A DNA stretch of 23,564 nucleotides from Erysipelotrichia bacterium (GCA_009916335.1 SAAR01000017.1:1-23564), one strand, 5' to 3'; shown: positions 15,981 to 23,564, numbered from the stretch's first letter. The notes: generated by a model not told the origin, from the letters alone. Translations and numbers: made by a program.

Positions 15981-17027
15981 ATGAAAAGTATTTACGATTA
16001 TAGCTATGATGAATTGCAAGATTTGATGATCTATCATGGCTTAAAAAAATTTAGAGCGAAACAAATCTTTGAATGGCTGTATCGAAAAAGGGTACAAAGC
16101 TTTGAAGAGATGAGTAATATTAATAAAGAATTAAGGACATTGTTAAGTGAAAATTACAGTCTTTCCTCTTTGACATTAGTAAAAAAACAAGTGGCAAAAG
16201 ATGGAACAACAAAATTTCTTTTTTCATTAGAAGATGGTTCCTATATTGAAACGGTTATGATGATTTTTGATTATGGAAGAAGTGTTTGTGTATCCTCACA
16301 AGTTGGTTGTAATATGGGCTGTGATTTTTGTGCAAGTGGTTTATTAAAGAAGAAACGCGATTTAACATGTGCAGAAATGGTTGCACAAATTGTATATATC
16401 CAACAAGAAATGGATAAAATTGATGAGCGAGTATCGCATATTGTAGTAATGGGTACAGGAGAGCCTTTTGATAATTATGAACAAGTCATGCGTTTTTTAA
16501 GCATTGTGAATCATGATCAAGGATTGGCAATTGGGGCTCGTCATATCACTATTTCTACTTGTGGTATTGTGCCTAAAATTTTAGCCTTCTCTCATGCAAA
16601 ATATCAATATAATTTAGCGATTAGCTTACATGCACCAAATGATGCATTACGAGATCAGTTGATGCCGATTAATAAAGCATATCCATTAAAAGAATTGATG
16701 AAGGCATTAGAAGTATATATGAAAGAAAATAATCGACGTTTAACGTTTGAATATATTTTGTTATCCAATGTTAATGATAGTGAACAACATGCTAAACAAC
16801 TTGCTAAATTATTAAAAGGGTACAATGCCTATGTGAATTTAATTCCTTATAATGCTGTTGATGAGCATGGGTATCAAGGGGTTGATCGTAAACGAGCAAT
16901 GATTTTTTACGATCAGTTAATGAAAGCTGGTGTTCGTGCTACGATTCGTAAGGAGCATGGTAGTGATATTGATGCAGCATGTGGACAGTTGCGTGCAAAA
17001 GAGTTAAAGAAGGAGGGGAAACAATGA
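15981..17027 (+). CDS. rlmN: Radical SAM 23S rRNA A2503 / tRNA A37 C2-methyltransferase
   Basis: This 348-residue protein methylates C2 of A2503 in 23S rRNA, near the peptidyl transferase centre, and A37 in some tRNAs. The radical-SAM [4Fe-4S] cysteines are C110, C114 and C117 (GCNMGCDFC). C103, seven residues before C110, matches the resolving catalytic Cys of E. coli RlmN (C118), and C334 (AACGQL) matches the methyl-carrying Cys (C355). GTGEPFDNY is the SAM-contacting GGEP-type motif. The N-terminal helical domain (YDELQDLMIYHGLKKFRAKQIFEWLY) is typical. It has a GGAG site and an intact frame. The stop overlaps the start of prpC by 4 bases (ATGA). The sequence suits RlmN rather than the resistance enzyme Cfr, given the housekeeping context. 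Confidence 0.96.
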   Translation: MKSIYDYSYDELQDLMIYHGLKKFRAKQIFEWLYRKRVQSFEEMSNINKELRTLLSENYSLSSLTLVKKQVAKDGTTKFLFSLEDGSYIETVMMIFDYGRSVCVSSQVGCNMGCDFCASGLLKKKRDLTCAEMVAQIVYIQQEMDKIDERVSHIVVMGTGEPFDNYEQVMRFLSIVNHDQGLAIGARHITISTCGIVPKILAFSHAKYQYNLAISLHAPNDALRDQLMPINKAYPLKELMKALEVYMKENNRRLTFEYILLSNVNDSEQHAKQLAKLLKGYNAYVNLIPYNAVDEHGYQGVDRKRAMIFYDQLMKAGVRATIRKEHGSDIDAACGQLRAKELKKEGKQ

Positions 17028-17770
17028 AATATTATGGATTGACTAATATTGGTTTGTTAAGAGAAAGTAATCAAGATACTTTTTTCTCTACCTATAACAA
17101 AAATAATGAATTTATGGCAGTTGTTTGCGATGGTATTGGTGGTGGGAAAGCAGGTGATGTTGCTAGTCAAATTGCCGCTACTTTTATCGAAGAAGCCTTT
17201 TTAAACAAGCCAGTTTTCAATAGTGAAAGCGAGCATCGAGATTGGACTTTAGAAACGATTCGTCAGGCAAATGAAAAAATCTACCAAGATTCTTTAACAT
17301 CACGCAAGAAACATGGAATGGGGACAACGTTAGTAGGGGTATTGATTGTTGAAGATGAAACCTATGTTTTTCATATGGGAGATAGTCGTATTTATGGCTT
17401 TTATGATGATATTATCTGTTTAACAGAGGATCATAATTTAGCTGCTGATTTGATTAAAAGTGGTGAATTAAGTGAAGAAGATGCACTTCGCCACCCTAAA
17501 GGAAAAGCATTAACAAATGCATTAGGAATTTGGAGTCAGTATCGTGTTGATATAAATAAGATTAAGAAAGGGCATCGCTATTTGCTATTATGTAGTGATG
17601 GTTTACATGGCTATGTAAGTGAAAGTGTTATTAAACAAGTAGTTGAAGATAACGTGTTAAGTGTGGAAGAAAAGGCACAAGCATTAGTGAGTGCTGCACT
17701 AAAAACAGGGGGATATGATAATATCACCGTCATTGTCATTGATAAGATAGGAGGAAATAATAATGAGTAA
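17024..17770 (+). CDS. prpC: PP2C-family Ser/Thr protein phosphatase
   Basis: This 248-residue PPM/PP2C phosphatase is the partner of the PASTA kinase encoded next and reverses its phosphorylations. Metal-binding residues are D18 (ESNQD), D36-G37 (VCDGIGGG), D192 (LCSDGLHG) and D232 (GYDNITVI). HGMGTTLVGVLI and HMGDSRIYGF are further family motifs. I chose ATG 17024, which overlaps the rlmN stop and has AGGAGG at 17011-17016. An in-frame ATG at 16979 would add 15 residues (MWTVACKRVKEGGET) unlike the family. The end overlaps prkC by 8 bases. The frame is intact and the length normal. No membrane segment is present, so it acts in the cytoplasm. Confidence 0.96.
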   Translation: MKYYGLTNIGLLRESNQDTFFSTYNKNNEFMAVVCDGIGGGKAGDVASQIAATFIEEAFLNKPVFNSESEHRDWTLETIRQANEKIYQDSLTSRKKHGMGTTLVGVLIVEDETYVFHMGDSRIYGFYDDIICLTEDHNLAADLIKSGELSEEDALRHPKGKALTNALGIWSQYRVDINKIKKGHRYLLLCSDGLHGYVSESVIKQVVEDNVLSVEEKAQALVSAALKTGGYDNITVIVIDKIGGNNNE

Positions 17771-19565
17771 TATGATTGCAGAACGCTATATGGTTGTGGC
17801 GACGTTAGGGGAAGGAGGTATGGCTGATGTCTATCTTGCGATGGACACCATTCTAAATAGAGAAGTAGCAGTAAAAGTATTGAGGGGAGAATTAAGCGAG
17901 GACCCTGTTGCTTTATTGCGTTTTTTAAGAGAAGCAAGTGCTGTTTCTAAATTGCATCACCCAAATGTCGTAGAAGTGTATGATGTAGGAGAATACGATC
18001 ATAAAAATTATATCGTCATGGAATATATTCGTGGTAGAACATTAAAACAGATGATTTTGCAAAGAGGGGCATTACCTAAGGAGGAAGCCGTAGAAATTAT
18101 GAAACAGCTTGTTTCTGCTGTGAATCATGCCCATGAAAATAATATTATCCATCGTGATATTAAACCACAAAATATTTTAATTAAAGATGATGGAACGGTT
18201 AAAATCACTGATTTTGGTATTGCTTTAGCACATGATGCAATTCAGTTAACACAAAGTGATGCAGTTTTAGGAAGTGCTCATTATATTGCCCCAGAAACAA
18301 CAAAAGGGGAAGTGGCAACAATACAAACAGATATTTATGCATTAGGGATTGTTTTCTATGAATTATTAACAGGAACAGTACCATTTAAAGGGGATAATCC
18401 AATTCAGGTAGCGATGAAGCATCTACGAGAAGAAATCCCTTCGATTCGTGTTTTTAATCCAACACTACCACAAAGCATGGAAAATATCATTATTAAAGCA
18501 ACGGCTAAAAATAGAATTAATCGTTATGCGAATGCAAAAGATATGTTATTTGATTTGGAGATGTGTTTACTACCAGAATTTGCGAATGTGGATCCTGTTG
18601 ATTTAGAAGAAGATGATGAAAATTCAGGAACTGTTGTTTTAAATCGTGTCGCTGATTTGGAAGTAAACGATGATACGGTAGAAATGGAAGATGATGAAAT
18701 AGAACGTATTAAGAAAAAAGCGACAAATAATAAAAAGAAAACACATTCACAAACTTCTAAAAACGCAAAAAACAAGAAAATAACAATGATCATTGCAGGG
18801 GCTGTGGTTGCCGTAGTTGCTATTTTTGCTGTGGTAGCAGCCACTACTGGTATGTTTGATCCTTCCAATAAAGAGGAAGAAATTGTGATGGTTAAAGTAC
18901 CTAATTTAGAAGGAATGGACGAAGAAGAAGCAAGTAAAGCATTAGCAGAAGTGAATTTGAAGTTAAGTTCAAATGTAAAACAAGAAGTAACAGATAACAT
19001 TGAAAAAGGTATTGTAATAAAACAATCTATTTCTAAAAATAAAAAAGTTAAAGAAGGAACGTCAATTGTTATTACAATTAGTGCTGGTAAATACTTTGTT
19101 GTAGATAACTATGTAGGTAAGACATTATCGGAAGTGAGAACTTTATTGAATGGGACAGGAATTGATATTGTTGTACAGGAACAAGAGAGCGAAGATAAGA
19201 GTCAAGATGGGGTTATTTTATCACAGGATTCTTTAGCGGCAGGCACTAAAGTAGAACCTAATGCAAGTAAGCAGATTACCTTTAGTGTTGGTAAGTACAA
19301 AGAGCCAGAAAAAGAAATGTTTACTTTAGATGATTATACAGGAAAAGATTATCAGTATGTAAGAGGCTTGTTAGAAGGAAAAGGTATTAGTGTGAAATTT
19401 ATTCCTGTGAATAAAACATCTAGTGAACTAACAAGTTTAGGTGTAAAAGATGGTGCTATTCTTTCACAAGATTTAGCAGCTGGTAGTACCTTTGATTTAA
19501 CACAAAGCAATACGATTACTTTTGAATATGCTGTTTTAAAAGAGAAGGTGGAAGACAGCGAATAA
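17763..19565 (+). CDS. prkC: PASTA-domain Ser/Thr protein kinase
   Basis: This 600-residue membrane kinase senses cell-wall fragments or lipid II through external PASTA domains and controls wall growth and division. The kinase domain (about 9-270) has the glycine loop GEGGMADVY (16-24), Lys38, Glu57, HRD with D132 and K134 (HRDIKPQN) and DFG (150-152). A charged linker of about 65 residues follows, rich in Asp, Glu and Lys and a likely phosphorylation zone. One membrane segment comes next (near 340-366, IIAGAVVAVVAIFAVVAATTG). Outside the cell are three PASTA repeats (about 377-442, 443-512, 514-594). Between two and five PASTA repeats are usual in this family. The gene overlaps prpC by 8 bases and rsgA by one base, so the three are translated together, as in Bacillus. 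Confidence 0.96.
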   Translation: MSNMIAERYMVVATLGEGGMADVYLAMDTILNREVAVKVLRGELSEDPVALLRFLREASAVSKLHHPNVVEVYDVGEYDHKNYIVMEYIRGRTLKQMILQRGALPKEEAVEIMKQLVSAVNHAHENNIIHRDIKPQNILIKDDGTVKITDFGIALAHDAIQLTQSDAVLGSAHYIAPETTKGEVATIQTDIYALGIVFYELLTGTVPFKGDNPIQVAMKHLREEIPSIRVFNPTLPQSMENIIIKATAKNRINRYANAKDMLFDLEMCLLPEFANVDPVDLEEDDENSGTVVLNRVADLEVNDDTVEMEDDEIERIKKKATNNKKKTHSQTSKNAKNKKITMIIAGAVVAVVAIFAVVAATTGMFDPSNKEEEIVMVKVPNLEGMDEEEASKALAEVNLKLSSNVKQEVTDNIEKGIVIKQSISKNKKVKEGTSIVITISAGKYFVVDNYVGKTLSEVRTLLNGTGIDIVVQEQESEDKSQDGVILSQDSLAAGTKVEPNASKQITFSVGKYKEPEKEMFTLDDYTGKDYQYVRGLLEGKGISVKFIPVNKTSSELTSLGVKDGAILSQDLAAGSTFDLTQSNTITFEYAVLKEKVEDSE

Positions 19566-20428
19566 TGAAGGGGCGTATTATTAAAATTATCTCTAATCAA
19601 TATGAGGTGTTAAGTGAAGAGAATCAAAGAGTAAAATGCATCGCTATGGGGAAATTGCGTAAAGGGGTTTCCCCTGTTGTTGGCGATATTGTTGAATATG
19701 AACGTTTTGAGGACTTATATGGAATACAAAAAATATATCCACGCATTAATCAGCTAAAACGTCCTTTGATTGCCAATGTCGATCAAGCCATTGTTGTCAT
19801 GTCAGCGAAAGATCCAGATTTTTCCTGTGCTTTATTAGATCGTTTACTTTTTTTGATTAGCTATGCTAATATCAAGCCTGTTATTTGTATTACAAAATTA
19901 GATTTAATAGACAAAGATGATGAAATCTATGACTATATAAGTGATTATAAACAAAGTGGATATGATGTTTATTTAAGTGGACATGATTTTGATACTAGTG
20001 ATATTGAAATGATTTTAAATGGAAAAGTAAGTGTTTTAACAGGACAAAGTGGAGCAGGAAAATCATCTTTAATCAATCGTATTGATGAACGTTTTAAACT
20101 CCATACACAAAAAATATCAAAAGCACTAGGTAGAGGAAAACATACAACAAGACATTGTGAATTGTTTGCCATTAATCATGGTTGGTTAGGGGATACTCCA
20201 GGTTTTTCTTCTCTTGATTTTAGTGAAGTGGAAATCATCGCTTTAGCAGATAGTATTCTTGATTTTCAAAAGGTGAGGGGAAAGTGTAAGTTTAATAATT
20301 GTACGCATACAAACGAGCCTGCTTGTGCAGTAAAAAAAGGGGTAGAGGAAGGTATTATTTCTAAAATCCGTTATAAAAATTATTGTGAGGTAGCAGCACT
20401 GATTAAGCAAAATAAAAAGAAATATTAA
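19565..20428 (+). CDS. rsgA: Small ribosomal subunit biogenesis GTPase
   Basis: This 287-residue circularly permuted GTPase checks late 30S subunit maturation and releases assembly factors. An OB-fold occupies about 1-65. The G motifs are in permuted order: G4 TKLD (110-113), G1 GQSGAGKSS (160-168), then TTRHCEL (G2 region) and G3 DTPG (210-213). The C-terminal zinc site uses C241, C246, H248 and C254 (CKFNNCTHTNEPAC). The start codon shares one base with the prkC stop (TAATG), indicating tight coupling. Known family members are phosphorylated by PrkC in Bacillus, which fits the arrangement here. The length matches the family, with no unusual feature. Confidence 0.96.
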   Translation: MKGRIIKIISNQYEVLSEENQRVKCIAMGKLRKGVSPVVGDIVEYERFEDLYGIQKIYPRINQLKRPLIANVDQAIVVMSAKDPDFSCALLDRLLFLISYANIKPVICITKLDLIDKDDEIYDYISDYKQSGYDVYLSGHDFDTSDIEMILNGKVSVLTGQSGAGKSSLINRIDERFKLHTQKISKALGRGKHTTRHCELFAINHGWLGDTPGFSSLDFSEVEIIALADSILDFQKVRGKCKFNNCTHTNEPACAVKKGVEEGIISKIRYKNYCEVAALIKQNKKKY

Positions 20429-20441
20429 GGAGAACAAAGTT

Positions 20442-21104
20442 ATGAATGAATTAGTAATTGCACCATCTGTATTATCGTTGGATTTTGCCAACAGTAATGA
20501 TGCACTAGATGCATTAAAACAAAGTGCAGCAAAATGGTTACATTTTGATGTTATGGATGGACATTTTGTGCCAAATATTACTTTTGGCTGTGATGTGTTA
20601 AGGGGATTTAAAAAACGTACGAATTTATTTATGGATGTACATTTAATGATTAGTGATCCACGAAAGTATGTACCTGAATTTATTGCGAATGGGGCAGATA
20701 TGATTACTTTTCATTACGAAGCGATGCAAGATATAGAAGCATGCATTAACTTGTTAAAAGAAATTAAAGCGAAAGATGTTCAGTGTGGTCTAGTAATTAA
20801 ACCAGCAACCCCAGTGGAAGTGTTGTTGCCAGCGTTAGCTTATGTAGATATGATTCTAATTATGTCAGTAGAGCCAGGTTTTGGTGGGCAATCTTTTCAA
20901 TCTGCTAGTTTAGATAAAATTAAATATTTATTTACAAAGCGAGAAGAATTTAACTATACTTATCGTATTGAAATAGATGGAGGAATCAATGCAGAAACAG
21001 GTAAATTAGCTGTGAATGCAGGTTGTGATACATTGGTAGCTGGAAGTTATATTTTTAAAGGCAATATCGAGGAAAGGGTAAATTCACTATTATGTCTAAA
21101 GTAG
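20442..21104 (+). CDS. rpe: Ribulose-phosphate 3-epimerase
   Basis: This 220-residue TIM-barrel enzyme interconverts ribulose 5-phosphate and xylulose 5-phosphate in the pentose phosphate pathway. Metal ligands and catalytic residues are H34 and D36 (LHFDVMDGHFVPN), H67 (DVHLMI) and D179 (IEIDGGIN). The phosphate-binding loop region reads SVEPGFGGQSF (142-152). It has an AAGGAG site 13 bases after rsgA and an intact frame. The end overlaps thiN by 13 bases. The neighbourhood is functionally mixed, and this gene is a standard member of this Firmicute cluster. Confidence 0.96.
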   Translation: MNELVIAPSVLSLDFANSNDALDALKQSAAKWLHFDVMDGHFVPNITFGCDVLRGFKKRTNLFMDVHLMISDPRKYVPEFIANGADMITFHYEAMQDIEACINLLKEIKAKDVQCGLVIKPATPVEVLLPALAYVDMILIMSVEPGFGGQSFQSASLDKIKYLFTKREEFNYTYRIEIDGGINAETGKLAVNAGCDTLVAGSYIFKGNIEERVNSLLCLK

Positions 21105-21697
21105 TGCTAGTTGCAAATCGCACTATCAATTTAGTAAAAGAGGATCATGTAGATTATATTGGTGTTGACAAGGGGAGTTTATATTGTTTACAACATGGGA
21201 TTACGATGCGTTGTGCAATTGGTGATTTTGATTCTATTAGTAAAGATGAATATGCAATGCTAAAAAAAGCGTGTACGCTTATTGAATTACCTGCTGAAAA
21301 AGATGAGGTTGATAGTGAGTACGCATTACATTATGCAAAACAATTAGGTTATGATGAAATTGAATTACAAGGAGTTATGGGTGGTAGACAGGATCATTTT
21401 TTAGCCATCTTTCAACTATTAAAAACAGGAAATATTGCTTTTGTCATGCGTGATGAATATAATATCATTTATCGTTTAGAGGCAGGAGAGCATTTAATAA
21501 GTAAGCAGATGCAGTATTTATCAATTTTTGCTTGTGAGAAGATAAGGATCACAATAACAAATGTTAAATACCCATTACATGAGCGTGTGATTGATGAAAG
21601 TGATGTATATTTGGTGTCTAATGAAATCATCAATGAGCAAGCAAAGATTAAAATCAGTGGTAGAGTAATTATTGTTCAAAGTAAATCATTAGAATAA
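21092..21697 (+). CDS. thiN: Thiamine diphosphokinase
   Basis: This 201-residue enzyme transfers diphosphate from ATP to thiamine, giving the cofactor thiamine diphosphate. Family motifs are VDKGSL (25-30), the acidic metal-binding IGDFDSIS (43-50), PAEKDEVDSEYAL (67-79) and GVMGGRQDHFLA (94-105). The C-terminal beta-sandwich region (about 120-201) contributes to thiamine binding in the dimer. The gene starts inside the end of rpe (13-base overlap), with an AGGAAAGG stretch upstream. It is the last gene of the run and ends at a terminator. spoVM, found near this point in Bacillus, has no counterpart here. Confidence 0.93.
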   Translation: MSKVVLVANRTINLVKEDHVDYIGVDKGSLYCLQHGITMRCAIGDFDSISKDEYAMLKKACTLIELPAEKDEVDSEYALHYAKQLGYDEIELQGVMGGRQDHFLAIFQLLKTGNIAFVMRDEYNIIYRLEAGEHLISKQMQYLSIFACEKIRITITNVKYPLHERVIDESDVYLVSNEIINEQAKIKISGRVIIVQSKSLE

Positions 21698-21725
21698 GAA
21701 CAGCATAATGTTGTTCTTTTATTAT
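21695..21725 (+). terminator. Terminator of the priA-thiN gene run
   Basis: Starting within the thiN stop codon, 21697-21717 folds into a nine-pair stem (AGAACAGCA with TGTTGTTCT, one G-T wobble) closed by a 3-base loop, followed by TTTATTAT. It faces the rpmB terminator about 25 bases away. Confidence 0.8.
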
Positions 21726-21740
21726 ATTTGGTAAAAGTAT

Positions 21741-21766
21741 AAAAAAAGATGTATCACTACATCTTT
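21741..21766 (-). terminator. rpmB terminator
   Basis: AAAGATGTA (21745-21753) and TACATCTTT (21758-21766) pair perfectly around a 4-base loop. On the minus strand the stem is followed by a run of T (complement of 21741-21747). It lies 6 bases beyond the rpmB stop. Confidence 0.85.
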
Positions 21767-21771
21767 AATTA

Positions 21772-21963
21772 TTAGATTGCTTTCTGAGCTTTTAATGTTT
21801 TTAAAGCACGAGCGGAAATACGGATTTTTTTAGGTTTACCATCCACCATTACTTTAACTGTTTGTAAGTTTACATTCCATTTACGTTTTGTAGCACGCAA
21901 TGAGTGAGAACGTTTGTTCCCTGTTAATGGACCCTTACCAGATACTGCACAAACTCTTGACAT
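21772..21963 (-). CDS. rpmB: 50S ribosomal protein L28
   Basis: This 63-residue protein of the large ribosomal subunit has the family's CAVSGKGPLTGN start, the basic core SHSLRATKRKWNVNLQ and the tail KKIRISARALKTLK. It has one cysteine only, so it is the zinc-free form rather than the four-cysteine form. The start has a strong AAAGGAGG site, as expected for a ribosomal protein. It is transcribed as a single gene against the direction of its neighbours, the same orientation as in Bacillus. The promoter and a short leader hairpin are upstream, and its own terminator follows. Confidence 0.96.
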   Translation of the reverse strand: MSRVCAVSGKGPLTGNKRSHSLRATKRKWNVNLQTVKVMVDGKPKKIRISARALKTLKAQKAI

Positions 21964-21989
21964 ACCGTAACCTCCTTTCGATTACTTAT

Positions 21990-22006
21990 ACATGTTTTTT
22001 ACATGT
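21990..22006 (-). promoter_or_regulatory. Hairpin in the rpmB leader
   Basis: Two ACATGT blocks (21990-21995 and 22001-22006) can pair across a 5-base loop. The hairpin begins a few bases after the predicted rpmB transcription start. It could stabilise the 5' end of the message or be a site for autogenous control. Its role is unproven. Confidence 0.4.
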
Positions 22007-22015
22007 TGCCTAGAT

Positions 22016-22044
22016 ATGATAGCATTTTAAAAGATAAAATGCAA
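22016..22044 (-). promoter_or_regulatory. rpmB promoter
   Basis: On the minus strand, TTGCAT (plus 22039-22044) and TATCAT (plus 22016-22021) are spaced by 17 bases, and a TGC just before the -10 makes it an extended -10. The predicted start is near 22009. Confidence 0.7.
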
Positions 22045-22189
22045 GACAAAATCAAACATTTCTTTTCTTTTTTTGTTCTTTTTAGGTTGTTTTTATATTG
22101 TTTAAGATGATAAAAAATGAGAATTAAAGAGAATAAAATATAACTAGAATAGGCAAATGCATTTTTTTGTTTTTTTAGTGAAAAAACTA

Positions 22190-22198
22190 TGGTATTAT
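22190..22198 (+). promoter_or_regulatory. ftsA promoter, extended -10
   Basis: TGGTATTAT (22190-22198) is an extended -10 element 28 bases before the ftsA start. A TTGTTT at 22167-22172 is a possible -35 box, but with a long 20-base spacer. The AT-rich gap between it and the rpmB promoter shows nothing else definite. Confidence 0.55.
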
Positions 22199-22226
22199 AT
22201 ATAAGTAAGAAAAAGGAGGCAGTTTC

Positions 22227-23465
22227 ATGCAAGGAAAGCAGTTATATGCAAGTTTAGAAATCGCTGAAGATGAAATTCATTTGCTTGTAGGTGAATATTA
22301 TATGTCTCGCTTTAACATTTTAAGATCTGATTGTATTAAAATCAATCAAGCAATTAATAATAAAAAGATTGAAAAGCCTCAGGTAGTAAATGCAACGATT
22401 ACAAAATTACTCAACAATGCAGAAAAAGCATTGTCGTTAAAAATAAAAAAAGTTATTTTATGTATACCTAGTGTAGATGTTAAATGCGTAAAAAAAAGAG
22501 TCAATGTGGCAATTGAAGAGGGTAGTCGAAAAATTTTGATGTCCCATGTTAGAAATGGATTAGAAAAAGCAGTGAGTTATGAAAAAGATAGCGAATATGA
22601 ATTTGTTAATGTTGGCTCTATTAAGTATATCGTAGGTGGAATTAGTTCAAGAACGATTCCATTAGATGAACGTTCTGATTTACTAACGATGGATATTGAC
22701 ATGTTATATGCAAATAAAGAAATTGTTTATTCTTATGTAATGTGTGTAGAAGCGTGTGGTGTTAGTGTATTAGATATTTGTTTAGATAGCTTTGCCATGG
22801 CTGAGGAAAGTGCAACATTAGAAAACTCAATGGATAAATATGTTGTCTTAGCTGACTTACAAAAAAATGATACTATTCTTTCATTATATTATAAAGGAAG
22901 GCTATTAGAGTGTGAGCGTCTTGGTAGAGGGTATCAAAGCTGGATTAATGAACTACATAGAAGACATCGTTTATCTGTAAGTGAAGCAGAAGCAATGTTG
23001 TTAGAAAACTGTTTTGAAGAAAAAGGTATTTATGATGATATTGTTTCGTATATTTGGATGGATCGTGATGAACAAAAGCAACTGACTAAAAAACAAATTT
23101 TTGAAACAGTCAGTGAACGTGTGGAATCATGGTTAAATGCGATTAATGAAATGTGTGAACCGATTAAAGATTATGGTAACAGTAAGTTTATTGTTAGTGG
23201 CAAAGGGGCAGATATTGTTGGCATTGGATCTGTTCTAAAAGCGTTGATCTTACCATCACAAGTATATGTTCCTAGTAATATCGGTGTAAGAGAAGGTAAA
23301 TACAGTGCTTGTTTAGGTGCAATGTATTGTACGAAAAAATGGCAAGAAATTAAAAATATTAAAGATGTTAGTATTGAATACAACAATATGATTGCTCGTG
23401 AAGTGAAAAGAGAAGACGATGCAGGCTTTACTAAAAAGCTAAAAAATATTTTACAAGTTAAATAA
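22227..23465 (+). CDS. ftsA: FtsA-like cell division protein, divergent
   Basis: This 412-residue protein has the domain order of FtsA, the actin-like membrane anchor of FtsZ: an N-terminal strand pair (YASLEIAEDEIHLLVGEYY), a 1C-like region with YEFVNVGSIKYIVGG, then IDMLYANKEIVYSYVMCVEACGVSVLDI split by the family pattern, and a 2B region. The C-terminal 400-412 segment (GFTKKLKNILQVK) is amphipathic and fits the membrane-targeting helix. It lies 21 bases before ftsZ, which strongly supports the identity. The nucleotide site is unusual. The phosphate-2 loop, normally D-x-G-x-G-x-T, reads DLQKNDT (210-216), and the adenosine loop, normally with GG, reads SGKGADI (324-330). ATP binding may therefore be lost or altered. 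A GGAGG site supports the start. Confidence 0.8.
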   Translation: MQGKQLYASLEIAEDEIHLLVGEYYMSRFNILRSDCIKINQAINNKKIEKPQVVNATITKLLNNAEKALSLKIKKVILCIPSVDVKCVKKRVNVAIEEGSRKILMSHVRNGLEKAVSYEKDSEYEFVNVGSIKYIVGGISSRTIPLDERSDLLTMDIDMLYANKEIVYSYVMCVEACGVSVLDICLDSFAMAEESATLENSMDKYVVLADLQKNDTILSLYYKGRLLECERLGRGYQSWINELHRRHRLSVSEAEAMLLENCFEEKGIYDDIVSYIWMDRDEQKQLTKKQIFETVSERVESWLNAINEMCEPIKDYGNSKFIVSGKGADIVGIGSVLKALILPSQVYVPSNIGVREGKYSACLGAMYCTKKWQEIKNIKDVSIEYNNMIAREVKREDDAGFTKKLKNILQVK

Positions 23466-23486
23466 GTTTGAAAGAGAGGAAAAACA

Positions 23487-23564
23487 ATGGGTGTAGAAGA
23501 TTTCAAAAAAGTCGTTACAATTAAAGTCTTTGGAGTAGGAGGCGGAGGTTGTAACGCTGTGAAT
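23487..23564 (+). CDS. ftsZ: Cell division GTPase FtsZ (start only)
   Basis: The first 26 codons are present and the gene runs off the window. They read MGVEDFKKVVTIKVFGVGGGG followed by CNAVN. The IKVFGVGGGGCNAVN segment is the first GTP-binding loop of FtsZ. GAGAGG upstream is the ribosome binding site. It forms an operon with the FtsA-like gene. FtsZ polymerises with GTP into the division ring. Confidence 0.95.
   Translation, partial: MGVEDFKKVVTIKVFGVGGGGCNAVN

Noticed and set aside
16979..17023. Earlier in-frame ATG for prpC
   Set aside because: It lies inside rlmN's conserved C-terminal AACGQL segment, lacks its own binding site, and adds residues not typical of PP2C phosphatases. ATG 17024 has AGGAGG and a 4-base overlap.
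1..23564. CRISPR array, tRNA, rRNA or intact insertion sequence
   Set aside because: No regularly spaced repeats, no cloverleaf with GTTCRA-type motif, no rRNA sequence and no transposase frame were seen on either strand.

Overview
The window is AT-rich, with short intergenic gaps, mostly AGGAGG-type ribosome binding sites and several extended -10 promoters. It fits a low-GC Firmicute. The housekeeping order priA-rsmB-rlmN-prpC-prkC-rsgA-rpe-thiN with a convergent rpmB is the Bacillus/Clostridium arrangement, but def and fmt are missing from between priA and rsmB. No spoVM, asp23 or fakA-type genes follow thiN/rpmB, and ftsA-ftsZ comes next instead. An Erysipelotrichia-like gut Firmicute is my best guess, by inference only.

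Region 1 (1-5.6 kb) is accessory and partly decayed. It holds the 3' part of an SF1 helicase fused to a PD-(D/E)XK-type nuclease domain; a HipA-like kinase pseudogene with stops, a frameshift and a lost catalytic Asp; an intact Phd/ParE-type toxin-antitoxin pair on the minus strand with its promoter inside a palindromic operator; a metallophosphoesterase broken by a one-base deletion; a small VbhA-antitoxin-like gene with an internal stop; and a small M15-like metallopeptidase gene on the minus strand. Arginine is mostly AGA in the helicase, whereas CGT is frequent in the core genes, which suggests a different origin.

Region 2 (5.6-11.9 kb) is the gltB-gltD operon for NADPH-dependent glutamate synthase. 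It has a good promoter, but a very strong terminator-like hairpin begins almost at the predicted transcription start, so attenuation is likely. A bidirectional terminator separates it from a convergent, slightly atypical peptide deformylase gene.

Region 3 (12.4-21.7 kb) is a tightly packed plus-strand housekeeping run: priA (replication restart), rsmB and rlmN (rRNA methylation), prpC and prkC (PP2C phosphatase and PASTA kinase that sense the cell wall), rsgA (30S maturation), rpe (pentose phosphate pathway) and thiN (thiamine diphosphate synthesis). Neighbouring genes mostly overlap or lie within about 13 nt, except for 48 nt before rlmN, where a second promoter lies. It ends at a terminator facing the terminator of minus-strand rpmB (L28).

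Region 4 (22.2 kb to the end) holds a divergent ftsA, whose nucleotide-binding loops look degenerate, and the first 26 codons of ftsZ. I see no tRNA, rRNA, CRISPR array or intact insertion sequence. No convincing wholly new system is visible. The items most worth checking are the gltB leader, the degenerate FtsA, and the helicase-nuclease whose 5' end lies outside the window.
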